A stretch of 53,580 nt of DNA from an uncultured Synechococcaceae cyanobacterium (lineage in GTDB: Bacteria > Cyanobacteriota > Cyanobacteriia > PCC-6307 > Cyanobiaceae): NCBI GenBank assembly GCA_902570945.1, contig CACGAJ010000006.1:1-53580 (forward strand), given 5' to 3'. The translations under genes were made by a program, and so were the position numbers. The number at the start of each line of letters is the position of its first letter. Position 1 is the stretch's first letter. The notes under the pieces were generated by a model. The model made no database searches. It was not told the origin of the DNA and saw nothing but the letters and a program-made list of their open reading frames with translations. This document shows, piece by piece, positions 21,056 through 32,859 of this stretch.

Positions 21056-22366
21056 TTAGTTATTTTTATCCTCTTCTACCAAAGAAAACAATTTTTCAAC
21101 AATTTTCAAAGAAACTTGTCTTTCTTCTCTTGATTGAGGACTTCTCAAATTGGTGACCGGCGTATGAAGTATTTTATTAATTATTCCTTTAGTCAGAGCT
21201 TCCACAACTTTTCTTTCTCTAGCCGAAAAATCTGGTCCCATTCTGCTAAGTGCTTTTTGCAATTCCTCTTTTCTAATTAACTCCAAATCTGATCTAAGTT
21301 TATTAATTACTGGTACGGCCTCTAAACTTGCCCACCATTCTAGAAAAATGATCCTTTCTTCTTCTACTAAAGATTCCGCTTCCTTTGCTATTTTCTGTCT
21401 AAATTCTTGATTTCTTGAAACGACCTCTTGTAAGTCATCAACATCAAATGATTTTACAAATTCATGTTGTTTGACATCATTAGATATATTTCTCGGTACA
21501 CCAATATCAATAAATTTAAGTCTATTACTCAAATTTATTTTTTCAATTTTTGTGAGATCAATAATTGGCTCTTCAGAAGCAGTACTGGTGAAAACAAGCG
21601 AAGATAATGATATGTTTTCTTCTAATTGGTTTAACCCTTTACAAACAATCTCTAAATCAGGGAAGTCTTGAGCAAGATTTAATGCTCTATCAATATTTCT
21701 ATTTAAAAGGATAAGTTTATGACATCCTTTTGATTTTAAATGAGTTATTAAAAGCCTACTCATTCGTCCGGCGCCAACAACAAGAACCCTCTCTGATTCC
21801 AAAGTTACAAGAGTATCAATCCCTTTTTCTTGTCCAATTTTTAATTGAGCTAGTTCTACCGCTGCTGAACTGATTGACACAGCTCCAGTTCCTAAATTTG
21901 TTTCGGATCTTACTTTTTTACCTGTACTAACTGATTGAGTTAATAATCTATTAAGAATTGGTCCAGTAGATTGATTCTCTTGACCTAATCTCATCATTTT
22001 TTTTACCTGCGAAAGGATTTGTCCTTCCCCTAAAACAAGGCTATCGAGTCCTGCCGAGACTTTCATCAAATGCAAAACGGCTTCTTCCTGTCTAAAGCAA
22101 AAAAGATGTGGATTTAAATCTTCAAAAATAATTCCAGAATATTCTGATATGAATTCTTTAATAGATGAAATTCCAGTATTTTTATCTTTTACTAGCGCAT
22201 ATATTTCCAGCCTATTACAAGTACTTAAAATTGACACCTCTAATACATCATTGAAAGCTTTTAATGCCTTCAATGACTCTGTTATGGATTGGTCAGGAAT
22301 ACTTAACTTCTCACGCACTTCGACAGGTGCCGTGCGATGACTCAGTCCGACGACAACAATATGCAT
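21056..22366 (-). CDS. hemA: Glutamyl-tRNA reductase
   Basis: VGLSHRTAPVEVREKLSI, STCNRLEIYA, GLDSLVLGEGQILSQVK. Confidence 0.96.
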   Translation of the reverse strand: MHIVVVGLSHRTAPVEVREKLSIPDQSITESLKALKAFNDVLEVSILSTCNRLEIYALVKDKNTGISSIKEFISEYSGIIFEDLNPHLFCFRQEEAVLHLMKVSAGLDSLVLGEGQILSQVKKMMRLGQENQSTGPILNRLLTQSVSTGKKVRSETNLGTGAVSISSAAVELAQLKIGQEKGIDTLVTLESERVLVVGAGRMSRLLITHLKSKGCHKLILLNRNIDRALNLAQDFPDLEIVCKGLNQLEENISLSSLVFTSTASEEPIIDLTKIEKINLSNRLKFIDIGVPRNISNDVKQHEFVKSFDVDDLQEVVSRNQEFRQKIAKEAESLVEEERIIFLEWWASLEAVPVINKLRSDLELIRKEELQKALSRMGPDFSARERKVVEALTKGIINKILHTPVTNLRSPQSREERQVSLKIVEKLFSLVEEDKNN

Positions 22367-22384
22367 AAAATCAAAAGTGAATTT

Positions 22385-23386
22385 TTAAAGGCTGATACTC
22401 TTAGCACCATCTTTTATATGGACAGTATTTGTGAACCTTGCAGTACTATCTAATGTACTAATAACTAGACTACTTGTTCTAACACAATCCCTTTCAAATT
22501 TTACTCCGTCAAATAATAATCCATCAGTTATTCCACTTCCAGCGAAAACAACATTTTCTCCCGAGGCCAATTCATTTGCTTCATAGATTTTATCTATATC
22601 TGTTATACCCATTTCATTAAGACGTTTTATATTTCCTTCTTTTGTGTAATCAGCCCATTCAGAAGTTTGAGCGATTGCCGGATCATAAACTAGTTGTCCT
22701 TGAAAGTGTCCGCCGAGAGCTCTCATTGCAGCAGCTGAAATAACACCCTCTGGAGCTGCACCTATACCCATCAAGCAATGTGTTCCAGTTCCTGCAAAAC
22801 CACATGCAATCGCAGCTTGAACATCACCATCAGAAATCGGTTGAACTTTTGCACCACATCCTCGAATCTCTTTAATTAAATCTTCATGTCTAGTTCTATC
22901 CATTACAACTACAGTAAGTTCATCAATAGAAAGGCCCAAGCAATCACTTAGTATCTTCAAGTTTTCAGTAGCTGAATTTCTAATATCAACTTTACCTTTG
23001 GCCGCAGGAGGTGCTGCTAATTTGTTCATGTAAAAATCAGGAGCATTGAAAAGACCGCCCGTATCAGAGGCAGCTAAAACCGCCATAGAACCTCTTTGAT
23101 TATTCGCACAAAGATTAGTTCCTTCACAAGGATCTACTGCAAAGTCAACCCCTGGGCCACTTCCACTACCAACCTCTTCACCTATATAAAGCATGGGTGC
23201 TTCATCTCTTTCACCTTCTCCAATAACAATTTTCCCTTTCATTTCAATTTTGCCCATTCGCAATCTCATTGCTTCGACAGCTGCAGCATCAGCTTCATCT
23301 TTTTGACCAAGTCCTGTTAGTTTTGCTGAGGCAATAGCTGCTTGCTCGACAACTTCGAGAATTTCTTGAATTAAAGTTTGATTCAC
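22385..23386 (-). CDS. glpX: Class II fructose-1,6-/sedoheptulose-1,7-bisphosphatase
   Basis: [53 protein letters not shown]. Confidence 0.95.
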   Translation of the reverse strand: MNQTLIQEILEVVEQAAIASAKLTGLGQKDEADAAAVEAMRLRMGKIEMKGKIVIGEGERDEAPMLYIGEEVGSGSGPGVDFAVDPCEGTNLCANNQRGSMAVLAASDTGGLFNAPDFYMNKLAAPPAAKGKVDIRNSATENLKILSDCLGLSIDELTVVVMDRTRHEDLIKEIRGCGAKVQPISDGDVQAAIACGFAGTGTHCLMGIGAAPEGVISAAAMRALGGHFQGQLVYDPAIAQTSEWADYTKEGNIKRLNEMGITDIDKIYEANELASGENVVFAGSGITDGLLFDGVKFERDCVRTSSLVISTLDSTARFTNTVHIKDGAKSISL

Positions 23387-23573
23387 AATTAAATTTTGAG
23401 GATTTTCTAAAAGGTTTTGAGTATGATCTCATATAAAATGCAATTTTTTATGAGAATTATTACGCTAGTAAGCTTTTTTTAACTCTTTACAGCTGTTACT
23501 TTATCAGGCCGCGACTTGAAATTAGGAATAAACAACTAAATATAGTATCTTTATTAAATATTTTAAAAATTAA

Positions 23574-24332
23574 ATGACTGAGTCAAATCAAGAAAATTTA
23601 ACTGGTGCAAATAGACCAATTCAAATAATTCCTTCAGTTTTACCAGCAGATTGGGCAAATATGGGGGCATGTGTAAAAGAGCTCGAGGAAGCTGGGGTAG
23701 ATAGAATTCAGTTTGATGTAATGGATGGAAATTTCGTACCAAATCTTACATTTGGTCCTGAAATGATTGCTGCATGCAGGAAATATTGTAATGTCCCTTT
23801 TGAAACTCAATTAATGGTAAGCCAGTACAACTGTGAAACAATGCTTGAATCATATGTAAACGCTACAAAAGGGGCAAATGGTGACCCAGGAGTAGTAATA
23901 GCTCATGCCGAAGCAAATATTCATTTGCATAGAGTTCTAGGAAGAATAAGAGATTTAGGAGGATCTCCTTCTGTTGCATTGAACCCTCATACTCCTTTTG
24001 AAATGATTAAAAACATAATGGATATGGTTGATCATGTTTTGGTTATGACAGTTAATCCAGGCTTTGGAGGCCAAGCTTATATACCAACAATGCTTAATAA
24101 AATACGAGAAATAAGAAACTTTATTATCGAAAAAAACTTAGATGTCGACATTGAAGTTGATGGGGGGATAAAAGCAAATTGGTCTATTTCACAATGTGCC
24201 GATGCTGGTGCTAATTGTTTTATTGCAGGTAGCGGAATGTTTGCTTACCCAACATTAAAAGAAGGATGTGATGACTTGAGAAAAGTTGCACAAGAAGCAC
24301 AAAGAGGGAATGTTCTTTCAGAACCTCAATAA
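23574..24332 (+). CDS. rpe: Ribulose-phosphate 3-epimerase
   Basis: IIPSVLPADWANMG, RIQFDVMDGNFVPNLTFGPEM, VNPGFGGQAYIP, VDGGIKANW. Confidence 0.96.
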   Translation: MTESNQENLTGANRPIQIIPSVLPADWANMGACVKELEEAGVDRIQFDVMDGNFVPNLTFGPEMIAACRKYCNVPFETQLMVSQYNCETMLESYVNATKGANGDPGVVIAHAEANIHLHRVLGRIRDLGGSPSVALNPHTPFEMIKNIMDMVDHVLVMTVNPGFGGQAYIPTMLNKIREIRNFIIEKNLDVDIEVDGGIKANWSISQCADAGANCFIAGSGMFAYPTLKEGCDDLRKVAQEAQRGNVLSEPQ

Positions 24333-24353
24333 ATATTCTGAATGATTAAGAAG

Positions 24354-25283
24354 TCACCCAAATATCCATCCATAACTATGTAAACCTATTCCTAAAAAAT
24401 TAACTCCTAAATAACATACTAAAACAACTAAAAAGCCTGTAGATGCTAATAATGCTGGTTTGCGTCCTTGCCAACCCTTGCTTATTCTCATGTGCAGATA
24501 AGCGGCATAAAACAACCATGAGATAAATGCCCATGTTTCTTTTGGATCCCAACTCCACCATGTGCCCCAGGCCTCATTAGCCCAAACTGCACCTGAAATT
24601 AAACCGAGAGTCAAAAGAACAAAACCTACCAATATAGAACGATAACTTAATGTATCTAATTCTTCTGAATGAGAAAATTCAATAGGTTCAACTAAATCAT
24701 TTACGGGATAGCTATTTGAAAGTTTAAATCCTCCTATACCTGTAGAACTACTTCTTATTTGAAGTGGCTTATTTTTATTGATAAACAAAACGGACATTGA
24801 AAGTAAAGAACCTATTATTAATGCTGCATAACTAAGCATTACGACGCTAACATGCATTACTAACCAACTAGACCTTAAAGCTGGAACTAAATTGGATGAT
24901 AATTTCAAATCCTCAGGTAAAACAAAACAAGCAAAAGCCACAGTCAGTAACTCAATAGGTATAGCAATTGAGGGAATTATTGGAGCTTGGTATTCTCTTT
25001 CAACCAATAGTTGACCTAATGTAATACCCCAAGTAAGGAAATAAAGAGATTCATACAAATTGCTAATAGGAAAGTGCCCAGAAATTGACCACCTAAAAAG
25101 TAATTGTAATGTTATTAATATGTTCACTAAAATCGTAATGAGTCTTACAGCAGCAGAAGACTTTTTTTTAAAAACTGCACCCAAGGATATTGGTAAGTTA
25201 ATTAATAAAAAATAAAAAACTAAAAGACCTAAAACTGAAACAGGTTCATATATTAAATTTTTAAAAAAATTATCTAGTATCAT
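24354..25283 (-). CDS. ccsA: Cytochrome c biogenesis protein CcsA
   Basis: Multi-TM; WGTWWSWDPKETWAFISWLFYAAYLHMR tryptophan-rich heme-handling motif. Confidence 0.94.
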   Translation of the reverse strand: MILDNFFKNLIYEPVSVLGLLVFYFLLINLPISLGAVFKKKSSAAVRLITILVNILITLQLLFRWSISGHFPISNLYESLYFLTWGITLGQLLVEREYQAPIIPSIAIPIELLTVAFACFVLPEDLKLSSNLVPALRSSWLVMHVSVVMLSYAALIIGSLLSMSVLFINKNKPLQIRSSSTGIGGFKLSNSYPVNDLVEPIEFSHSEELDTLSYRSILVGFVLLTLGLISGAVWANEAWGTWWSWDPKETWAFISWLFYAAYLHMRISKGWQGRKPALLASTGFLVVLVCYLGVNFLGIGLHSYGWIFG

Positions 25284-25398
25284 TTCTAGAAATTTCTCAA
25301 GTTTTATAATTTAATGACAACCAAATAATAATTAAAATCATTCTCATATGAGTAAATCTTTAATAATAAAGTTTTAATTTATTTTAAAAAAAAGCATT

Positions 25399-26127
25399 TC
25401 AAAGTTTGAAATTATCTCCTAGATAATACTTCTTGACTATTGGATTATCAGCCAATTCACTCGATGAACCGTTAGCTAAAATTTTTCCTTCACTTAATAC
25501 ATATGATTTGTTAGTAATTAGAAGGGTTTCCCTCACATTATGGTCTGTAATGAGAATCCCCACCCCATCACTACTTAATTTTAGAATTAGTTTCTTTAGA
25601 TCATTAACAGCTAGAGGATCTATCCCAGCAAAAGGTTCGTCTAATAACAAATATTTAGGTCCTTTTCTGCCTATAGTAAGAGCCCTTGCAATTTCACACC
25701 TCCTCCTCTCTCCTCCTGAAAGTTGATACCCATAATTATCTACAAAATTATTCAAATTAAATTCATTAATTAATTGTTCCCTTCTATTTCTTATCGCTGC
25801 TCTACTATAAGATGAATTTTGTAAAGCCAAATCTATATTATCCTTAACTGTGAGGTCTCTAAATATACTCGCTTCCTGAGTTAAGTACCCTAACCCAAGT
25901 CTTGATCTGATTGGGAGAGGAAGATTGGTTATATTTTTCCCATTCATTAAAATTTCACCTTTATCTGGTTTTATATTCCCAACTGCAAGATTAAAAGTTG
26001 TAGTTTTCCCAGCACCATTAGGTCCCATCAAACCTACAACTTCCCCTGGATTAACAGTTATTGAAACATCATTTACAATTAATCTTCCTTTAATTGAAAG
26101 GGATACATTATGAATATTTAGGTTCAT
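25399..26127 (-). CDS. lptB: LPS export ABC transporter ATP-binding protein
   Basis: GLMGPNGAGKTTTFNLAVG, YQLSGGERRRCEIARAL, LLLDEPFAGIDPLAV. Confidence 0.9.
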   Translation of the reverse strand: MNLNIHNVSLSIKGRLIVNDVSITVNPGEVVGLMGPNGAGKTTTFNLAVGNIKPDKGEILMNGKNITNLPLPIRSRLGLGYLTQEASIFRDLTVKDNIDLALQNSSYSRAAIRNRREQLINEFNLNNFVDNYGYQLSGGERRRCEIARALTIGRKGPKYLLLDEPFAGIDPLAVNDLKKLILKLSSDGVGILITDHNVRETLLITNKSYVLSEGKILANGSSSELADNPIVKKYYLGDNFKL

Positions 26128-26214
26128 TTTCCTTGAGATCGATTAGTTTTCTTACTTTCTTGAAAAAAAATTAAATACATAATAATAATTTAATTGAAAA
26201 TTAAGATATATTCA

Positions 26215-26583
26215 TCAAAGAGCTTTCAAAAAAGGCTTATCGTTCTCGTTTAATAGTTCTCTATATTGTAATTTCCTTAATAAATCTTCCAAACATTGGC
26301 AGAAGGATTCAAGATCAATCCCTAAATCAATCTTGGTTCTAGTTTTTATTCTGCCTAAACCCTCTCCAAGCAAAATAGTAGCTCCATTTAAATTACCTTT
26401 ACTTAAATGAAACTGAGAAACAGATACTTGTAAAATTCCTTGGATAACTTGTCTTTCGTCACCATCTACGGAATTCCATATTTCTTCAAAAGCATCATGA
26501 GCCTCGTACCATTCATGATTGTTAAAAAGATTTAAAGCTGTAAAAAGGGAATCTTGAAAACTTTTTGCACTATCTTCATTCAT
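26215..26583 (-). CDS. DUF309 family protein
   Basis: ALNLFNNHEWYEAHDAFEEIWNSVDGDERQVIQGILQVSVSQFHLSKGN. Confidence 0.8.
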   Translation of the reverse strand: MNEDSAKSFQDSLFTALNLFNNHEWYEAHDAFEEIWNSVDGDERQVIQGILQVSVSQFHLSKGNLNGATILLGEGLGRIKTRTKIDLGIDLESFCQCLEDLLRKLQYRELLNENDKPFLKAL

Positions 26584-26594
26584 AAAAGCAATTA

Positions 26595-28391
26595 CTAATT
26601 TTTTTTCTTTTTATTTATTTTTCTCATTCTTATTGAATCCGGTGTTACCTCTAGCATTTCATCTGGACCAATATATTCGAGTGCTCTTTCAAGGGTAATA
26701 TCCACAGGTGACTGCAAAGTATCAAGTTCTTCTGCCCCTGCAGACCTCATATTAGTCAACTGCTTAGTTTTACATATATTCAACTCAAGATCTTGAGGTC
26801 GATTATTCTCACCAATTATCATTCCTTTATAAACTTTAACTCCAGGTTTAATGAAATATACTCCCCTATCTTCAGCATTCTTTAAAGCATAAAATGTGGC
26901 TACACCTTCCTCAAAAGCTATAAGAACGCCATTCCTTCTGGTTTCAAAGTCTCCTGTTTTAGGTTTATATTCATAAAACGAATGACTCATAATACCTTCA
27001 CCTCTGGTTATCCTTACAAACTCCCCGCGAAATCCAATTAATCCTCTTGATGGTACTAGAAATTCTAATTGAGTTCTACCATCTGAACTTGTCTGCATGT
27101 TTTTCATCTCTGCCTTTCTAGATCCAAGTTTTTCGATGCAAGAACCAACAGATACTTCAGGTACATCTAAAACCAAAGTCTCTATAGGCTCACATTCAAC
27201 ATTATCAATTTCTCTGAAAATTACTTGAGGTTGTGAGATTTGAAACTCAAAACCCTCTCTTCTCATAGTTTCAATCAATATCCCTAGATGTAATTCTCCT
27301 CTTCCTGAAACTGAGAACCTGTCGGGAGAATCAGTTTCTTCTACTCTCAGGGCAACATTTGTTAAAAGTTCCCTCTCCAATCTATTTTTTAATTGTCTAC
27401 TAGTAACAAATTTTCCTTCCTTACCTGCGAATGGTGAATCATTGACAACAAAAGTCATATTTAAGGTAGGTTCATCAACTTTGATTAATGGAAGAGGATG
27501 AGGAGAATCGGGACATGCTATGGTTTCACCAATATTGACGTCATCGAAACCAGAAACAGCAACAATATCACCTGCAAATGCTTCATTTATATCAATTCTT
27601 TGTAATCCTTCAAATCCTAAAAGCTTACTAACCTTACCTTTTATAGTTTTTCCGTTTTCTTTAATTAAGCTAGCCTGTTGGCCATTTTTTATAGTTCCAT
27701 TGTGGATCTTCCCAATTACTATTCTGCCTAAGAAATCAGAATAGTCCAAAGTAGTTATTTGTAGCTGAAGAGGCTTATTAGAATCACCTACTGGAGGAGG
27801 AACGTGTCTAATAATAGCTTCAAAAAGAGGCATCATATTGTCACTATTTGATTCCATCTCTTCTTTTGCGAAACCAGATAAGCCACTCCCAAAAAGATAA
27901 GGGAAATCACATTGATCATCATCAGCACCTAACTCCAAAAACAAATCAAGGACCTTATCAATTGCTATTTCTGGTACTACTCGTGGTCTATCAATTTTAT
28001 TTACAAAGACTATAGGCCTAAGTCCTTTTTCTAATGCTTTTTTTAAAACAAATCTTGTTTGAGGCATAGGTCCCTCATTTGCATCAACAATAAGCAGACA
28101 ACCATCAACCATTCCCAAAACCCTTTCAACTTCTCCTCCAAAATCAGCATGTCCAGGTGTATCAATAATATTAATTCTGGTATCTTTGTAGTTAACTGCA
28201 GTATTTTTTGAGAGAATTGTTATCCCCCTTTCTCTTTCAAGATCATTTGAATCCATTACACATGTCGGGATAACTTCATTGTCTCTAAATATTCCTGATT
28301 GAGATAACAATGCATCTACAAGAGTTGTCTTCCCATGATCTACGTGAGCAATAATTGCAACATTTCTAATTTCTTTTATCGAAGATGACAT
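26595..28391 (-). CDS. typA: Translational GTPase TypA/BipA
   Basis: [51 protein letters not shown]. Confidence 0.95.
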   Translation of the reverse strand: MSSSIKEIRNVAIIAHVDHGKTTLVDALLSQSGIFRDNEVIPTCVMDSNDLERERGITILSKNTAVNYKDTRINIIDTPGHADFGGEVERVLGMVDGCLLIVDANEGPMPQTRFVLKKALEKGLRPIVFVNKIDRPRVVPEIAIDKVLDLFLELGADDDQCDFPYLFGSGLSGFAKEEMESNSDNMMPLFEAIIRHVPPPVGDSNKPLQLQITTLDYSDFLGRIVIGKIHNGTIKNGQQASLIKENGKTIKGKVSKLLGFEGLQRIDINEAFAGDIVAVSGFDDVNIGETIACPDSPHPLPLIKVDEPTLNMTFVVNDSPFAGKEGKFVTSRQLKNRLERELLTNVALRVEETDSPDRFSVSGRGELHLGILIETMRREGFEFQISQPQVIFREIDNVECEPIETLVLDVPEVSVGSCIEKLGSRKAEMKNMQTSSDGRTQLEFLVPSRGLIGFRGEFVRITRGEGIMSHSFYEYKPKTGDFETRRNGVLIAFEEGVATFYALKNAEDRGVYFIKPGVKVYKGMIIGENNRPQDLELNICKTKQLTNMRSAGAEELDTLQSPVDITLERALEYIGPDEMLEVTPDSIRMRKINKKKKN

Positions 28392-28519
28392 TTATAGAAT
28401 TTATATAAATATTAGATTGACTTTATTAAGGCTAACTCAAAGTATGCTTATTATGAGAATTTTCTCTTTAAGACTTTGAAAAATATAATTTATTGAATAA
28501 TTAAATTAATCAACTATAT

Positions 28520-29233
28520 TTATAATTTTCTATTTGAGCTTTCAAAAACTTTTAATGCTTCAATTGACCCCTCATATCTCCAATGCCAGGGTTCGTAATC
28601 TATATATTTATTATCTTTATTGAACGATAACTTAAAGTGAAACTTAGCTGCATTTTTTATTAACCATCTAAAGGCATCAGTATTTTCGAAGGTGGTTTCA
28701 AAGTCTGTCTCTCTTTGAGTAGCATCACCAATATCGATTGCGAAACCTGTACTATGTTCGGAATACCCTGGAGGGGCTGAAACTCTAGCTCTTTCTGCCG
28801 CTTCTTGATTTCTAATAGATTTTAAAGAATAAAAGATATCTTTTTGCAAATTTATTGATCTATACCCACTCAAAAAGACTAAATATATCCCATCCTTTTT
28901 GGCTTCTTCTCTCATCTTTAGTAGAGAATCGCGCATATCAATATGAACTTCAATATTTGGCTCAATTAAAACTAGTTTTTCCTTAGAAATTTCCGCATAG
29001 GGTAAATGACCTAAAATTCTATGGTCGTGATTTATCTGAGCCTGAAAATTAAGATTATCAAGAGATCCTATTTCTACTTTTTTAATTAATCGCAATGCAG
29101 CGACAGAAAAGATAAGAAAAAGAAATGGAGAAAATATTAATAGTTTTTTTAATAATGTTGAATTTGGATTATTTAGGTAAGTTCTTTTTGCAAGGGGTAT
29201 ATCAAATTGATCGATATCTTTGTTTTGTTCCAA
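28520..29233 (-). CDS. M15 family D-alanyl-D-alanine carboxypeptidase (VanY-like)
   Basis: FLSGYRS, PGYSEHSTGFAIDIGD, YEPWHWRYEG zinc-peptidase motifs; N-terminal TM. Confidence 0.88.
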   Translation of the reverse strand: MEQNKDIDQFDIPLAKRTYLNNPNSTLLKKLLIFSPFLFLIFSVAALRLIKKVEIGSLDNLNFQAQINHDHRILGHLPYAEISKEKLVLIEPNIEVHIDMRDSLLKMREEAKKDGIYLVFLSGYRSINLQKDIFYSLKSIRNQEAAERARVSAPPGYSEHSTGFAIDIGDATQRETDFETTFENTDAFRWLIKNAAKFHFKLSFNKDNKYIDYEPWHWRYEGSIEALKVFESSNRKL

Positions 29234-29346
29234 TATTTAGAAGTGAATTTGGAAAAGATATTTCGATATTAACTATTATTTTAAGAAATGCACTTTTATA
29301 ACCAAAAAAGATGTAGTTTTTATATACAGTATTATTTTTTTTTCAT

Positions 29347-30687
29347 ATGTTGAGGGTAGCTGTTATTGGTGGAGGTCCAAGTGGTTCATGTGCGGCAGAA
29401 ATACTTGCTAAAGCTGGAATAAAAACTTGGCTCTTCGAGAGGAAATTAGATAATGCGAAACCATGTGGAGGAGCAATTCCACTTTGCATGGTCGAAGAAT
29501 TTGATTTACCTGAGTCAATTATTGATAGAAAAGTAAGGCATATGAGAATGATATCTCCATCAAATAGAGAAGTAGATATAAGTTTAGATAGAGTTTATGG
29601 GAAAAGTGATAATGAGTTTATTGGGATGTGTAGAAGAGAAGTTATGGATGCCTTTATGCGCAACAGAGCATCAGATCTTGGTGCTACATTAATAAATGGA
29701 TTAGTTACTTCTATCGATACTGGCGATAATAATCAAGGGCCATATAAGCTTTCCTACTCAGATTTTACGAATGGAGATAAAAAAGGGGAACTAAAAGAGC
29801 TTACTGTTGACCTTTTGATCGGAGCTGATGGAGCCAATAGCAGAGTCGCAAAAGCAATGGATGCAGGTGATTACAAAGTTGCTATAGCATTTCAGGAAAG
29901 AATTAAATTGCCTAAAGAAGAAATGAGTTACTACGAAGATCTTGCTGAAATGTATGTTGGAACTGATGTTTCTCCTGATTTTTATGGGTGGGTATTTCCT
30001 AAATATGATCATGTTGCTGTGGGCACAGGAACCATGCAAAAGAATCAGTCATTAATTAAAGGACTTCAAGAGGGTGTAAGAAATAGGGCAAAGAAAAGAC
30101 TTGTTAATGGTGAAGTAATAAAGGTAGAAGCTCACCCTATTCCAGAGCATCCAAGGCCAAGAAGGGTAGTTGGGAGAATGGCATTGGTTGGTGATGCAGC
30201 TGGTTATGTTACAAAAAGTTCTGGAGAGGGTATTTATTTTGCTGCAAAAAGCGGAAGAATGTGTGCTGAAGAAATTGTTGAAGCATCAAAAAATGGTCAA
30301 GTAATTCCATCAGAAAAAGATTTAAAAAACTATCTTAAAAAATGGGATAAAAAATATGGCACAACTTATAAGGTGCTAGAAATCCTTCAAAATATTTTCT
30401 ACAGAAATGATTCTGCTAGAGAAGCCTTTGTTGAGATGTGTGATGACATGGATGTTCAAAGACTTACTTTTGATAGTTACTTATACAAAAGAGTTGTCTC
30501 TATGAAACCATTACAACAACTTAAAATTACGATGCTTACACTTGGTTCGATTTTAAGAGGGAAAGCCTTAGCGCCTCTAAAATATAAACCCGTTGATAGT
30601 GCTGTTCGGGAAAATAAAGAGGTAGAAAAAATGCTAGAAAATTATTCAATAAAGGGAGGAATTAAAGTTAAGAGTTCAAAAGTGTAA
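29347..30687 (+). CDS. chlP: Geranylgeranyl diphosphate/chlorophyll reductase
   Basis: VAVIGGGPSGSCAAEILAKAG, RKLDNAKPCGGAIPLCMV, GDAAGYVTKSSGEGIYFAAKSG. Confidence 0.95.
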   Translation: MLRVAVIGGGPSGSCAAEILAKAGIKTWLFERKLDNAKPCGGAIPLCMVEEFDLPESIIDRKVRHMRMISPSNREVDISLDRVYGKSDNEFIGMCRREVMDAFMRNRASDLGATLINGLVTSIDTGDNNQGPYKLSYSDFTNGDKKGELKELTVDLLIGADGANSRVAKAMDAGDYKVAIAFQERIKLPKEEMSYYEDLAEMYVGTDVSPDFYGWVFPKYDHVAVGTGTMQKNQSLIKGLQEGVRNRAKKRLVNGEVIKVEAHPIPEHPRPRRVVGRMALVGDAAGYVTKSSGEGIYFAAKSGRMCAEEIVEASKNGQVIPSEKDLKNYLKKWDKKYGTTYKVLEILQNIFYRNDSAREAFVEMCDDMDVQRLTFDSYLYKRVVSMKPLQQLKITMLTLGSILRGKALAPLKYKPVDSAVRENKEVEKMLENYSIKGGIKVKSSKV

Positions 30688-32830
30688 AGTCGGCAATTTT
30701 TAGAGAATAATTTCTAATTAAGCTCAACAAATTGAGTCTATTATTTCTTATTTTTAAATCCTCTGACATTATTAGGACTCCCTTTTCATTATCAAATAAA
30801 TCCTCGATAGTGTTTACATTAATCTCAAACAAATTTAGAAGTTCCGAATAATTACAATAACCTTCTGAAAAAAGTTTTTCTAATTCTCCAATAAATTCAA
30901 AAACTTTGAATTCACAATCTTTTTCAAAAAGTTTTGTGTTTACATAATCTCTTGTCGAGAGAACATCTCTTGAAATATCACTTTTATTTGCTAATTTGCT
31001 TACTCTAGTAATTACCTTCTGAATTTCAAAAAAATTATCCTTTTCGTTAAAATTGATAATAGAATTAACTCTATTTTTAAGATCAACAATATTCAATACT
31101 CTTTTTTGAGGTAATTCATCAGAAGAGCAAACGGCCTTTATTAATTCCTTACTTAGTGATATTTCTTCTAGATGACTAACAATTCTCTGAACTAAAAATT
31201 CATTTAAATCATTAAATACTGTTTCTCTTGAGAAGTTTAAATTCGGAAATACGATTTTCCAAAAATCAATAAGTTCGCTAAATAATTTATCCAAAGGTAA
31301 ATCAAGTTCATAATCCCAAATAATTTTAATCACTCCATTCAAATTTCTTCTTAAAGCATAAGGATCGGATGATCCACTGGGACGTTTACCAGAAATAAAT
31401 ATACTTATTAAAGTTTCGACCTTATCTGCTATAGAAACTATTGCACCATATTTTGTCGAGGGCAAAGCATCTTTATAAAAAGAAGGTAAATAATGTTCAG
31501 CGACAGCCAAGCAAACATCCTCACTAAATCCCTCATATTTAAGATATTTACCACCCATTATTCCTTGCAGCTCAGGGAATTCAAAAACAATTTCACTACA
31601 TAAGTCGTTTTTACAGTAATTAGCAGCTTCTATTATTTTTTTTTCTTCTAAAGACTTATCATTTAAAAATTTAAGAATTTTTTTTGCAACTTCCTCTATC
31701 CTTTCTACTCTCTGAAATATATTTCCAAGTCCTTTCAAATATGAAACAGATTTAAGCTTTTCATTTCTTTCGATTGAAGCTACTTTTTTATCACTTTCTA
31801 CGAAAAACTTTGCATCTGAAAACCTTGCCCTTAATACTTTCTCATTACCTTTAGCAATTTTATTATTTGATTCTTCAAGACCATTTGAAATAACGCAGAA
31901 AGTTGTACTAATATTTTTTTCAGAACCTAAGTCTAGTTTAGAAAAACTTTTGTTTCTCAATAAAAGGGGAACGTATCTCTGATGACTTTTCATGACTGTT
32001 GAGAGAACTTCAACCGGAAGATCAAGAAATTCATCACTAAATTTGCCAATAATTAAGTCTGGCCATTCAACCAAATCAGTTAGTTCATTTAGTAATCCTT
32101 CTGAAAGGTCAGGTTTCAGATTTAAAGATTTAGATATCTGATTTATTAAGCTTTCAATTTTTTCTTTTCTTTCTTTTCTTATAGCTATTACTCTATTTTG
32201 TTTCAATAATTCAAAAAAATCATCAGGATTCTGAACTTCTAAAACTTCATTGATTAACCTATGACTTTTTGTTTTATTAGTTATTTTGATCTTTGGATCA
32301 CATTCATCAAATTCAAAATCAAGAATTTCATTATTATAAATAGAGGTAATCCACCTAATAGGCCTTGAAAATTTTATGTTCCCAGCCCCCCATTTCATAA
32401 ATCGAGGGCCCTGAAGGCTCTTTACTAATTTTGGGATAATCGAAGACAAAGAAATTTTTGTTGATAGTCCTTTCTCAATTTTCTTTCCAAAAACAAAATC
32501 ACCCTTTTCTGTTTTTTTTATTTCTAGTTCACCTACATCTATATCTAAGCTATTAGCAAATCCTAAAGCAGCATTAGTAGGGCATCCATTTAAATAAGCT
32601 GAATTTGCTTTGGGCCCTTTTCTTTCTATTATCTTATCTTCTGCATAATCAACTAAACCTTCGAGAAGTAGAACTATCCTCCTCGGTGTGGAGGTAACAA
32701 CTACATGTTCGAATTTAATTAAATTTTTATCCAATTCAAATTCTATTAAAGATTTAAATTGCTCTAGAACAGAATGAGAAAATTTTGCAGGCAACTCTTC
32801 TGTTCCTATCTCAAGTAAATATTTAGACAA
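30668..32830 (-). CDS. glyS: Glycyl-tRNA synthetase beta subunit
   Basis: LLEIGTEELPAKF, RKGPKANSAYL, FMKWGAGNIKFSRPIRWI, ADKVETLISIF. Confidence 0.95.
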   Translation of the reverse strand: MSKYLLEIGTEELPAKFSHSVLEQFKSLIEFELDKNLIKFEHVVVTSTPRRIVLLLEGLVDYAEDKIIERKGPKANSAYLNGCPTNAALGFANSLDIDVGELEIKKTEKGDFVFGKKIEKGLSTKISLSSIIPKLVKSLQGPRFMKWGAGNIKFSRPIRWITSIYNNEILDFEFDECDPKIKITNKTKSHRLINEVLEVQNPDDFFELLKQNRVIAIRKERKEKIESLINQISKSLNLKPDLSEGLLNELTDLVEWPDLIIGKFSDEFLDLPVEVLSTVMKSHQRYVPLLLRNKSFSKLDLGSEKNISTTFCVISNGLEESNNKIAKGNEKVLRARFSDAKFFVESDKKVASIERNEKLKSVSYLKGLGNIFQRVERIEEVAKKILKFLNDKSLEEKKIIEAANYCKNDLCSEIVFEFPELQGIMGGKYLKYEGFSEDVCLAVAEHYLPSFYKDALPSTKYGAIVSIADKVETLISIFISGKRPSGSSDPYALRRNLNGVIKIIWDYELDLPLDKLFSELIDFWKIVFPNLNFSRETVFNDLNEFLVQRIVSHLEEISLSKELIKAVCSSDELPQKRVLNIVDLKNRVNSIINFNEKDNFFEIQKVITRVSKLANKSDISRDVLSTRDYVNTKLFEKDCEFKVFEFIGELEKLFSEGYCNYSELLNLFEINVNTIEDLFDNEKGVLIMSEDLKIRNNRLNLLSLIRNYSLKIADFTLLNS

Positions 32831-32853
32831 GAAAAAAATATGACTTCACTTAC

Positions 32854-32859
32854 TATAAT
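32854..32859 (+). promoter_or_regulatory. Candidate -10 element for sir
   Basis: Perfect TATAAT about 59 nt upstream of the predicted TTG start; no convincing -35 at 16-18 nt. Confidence 0.3.

Noticed and set aside
23387-23573. Palindromes (ACAGCTGT, TTACgctaGTAA) in the glpX/rpe divergent spacer
   Set aside because: Short palindromes expected by chance; no match to a specific regulator site that I can defend.
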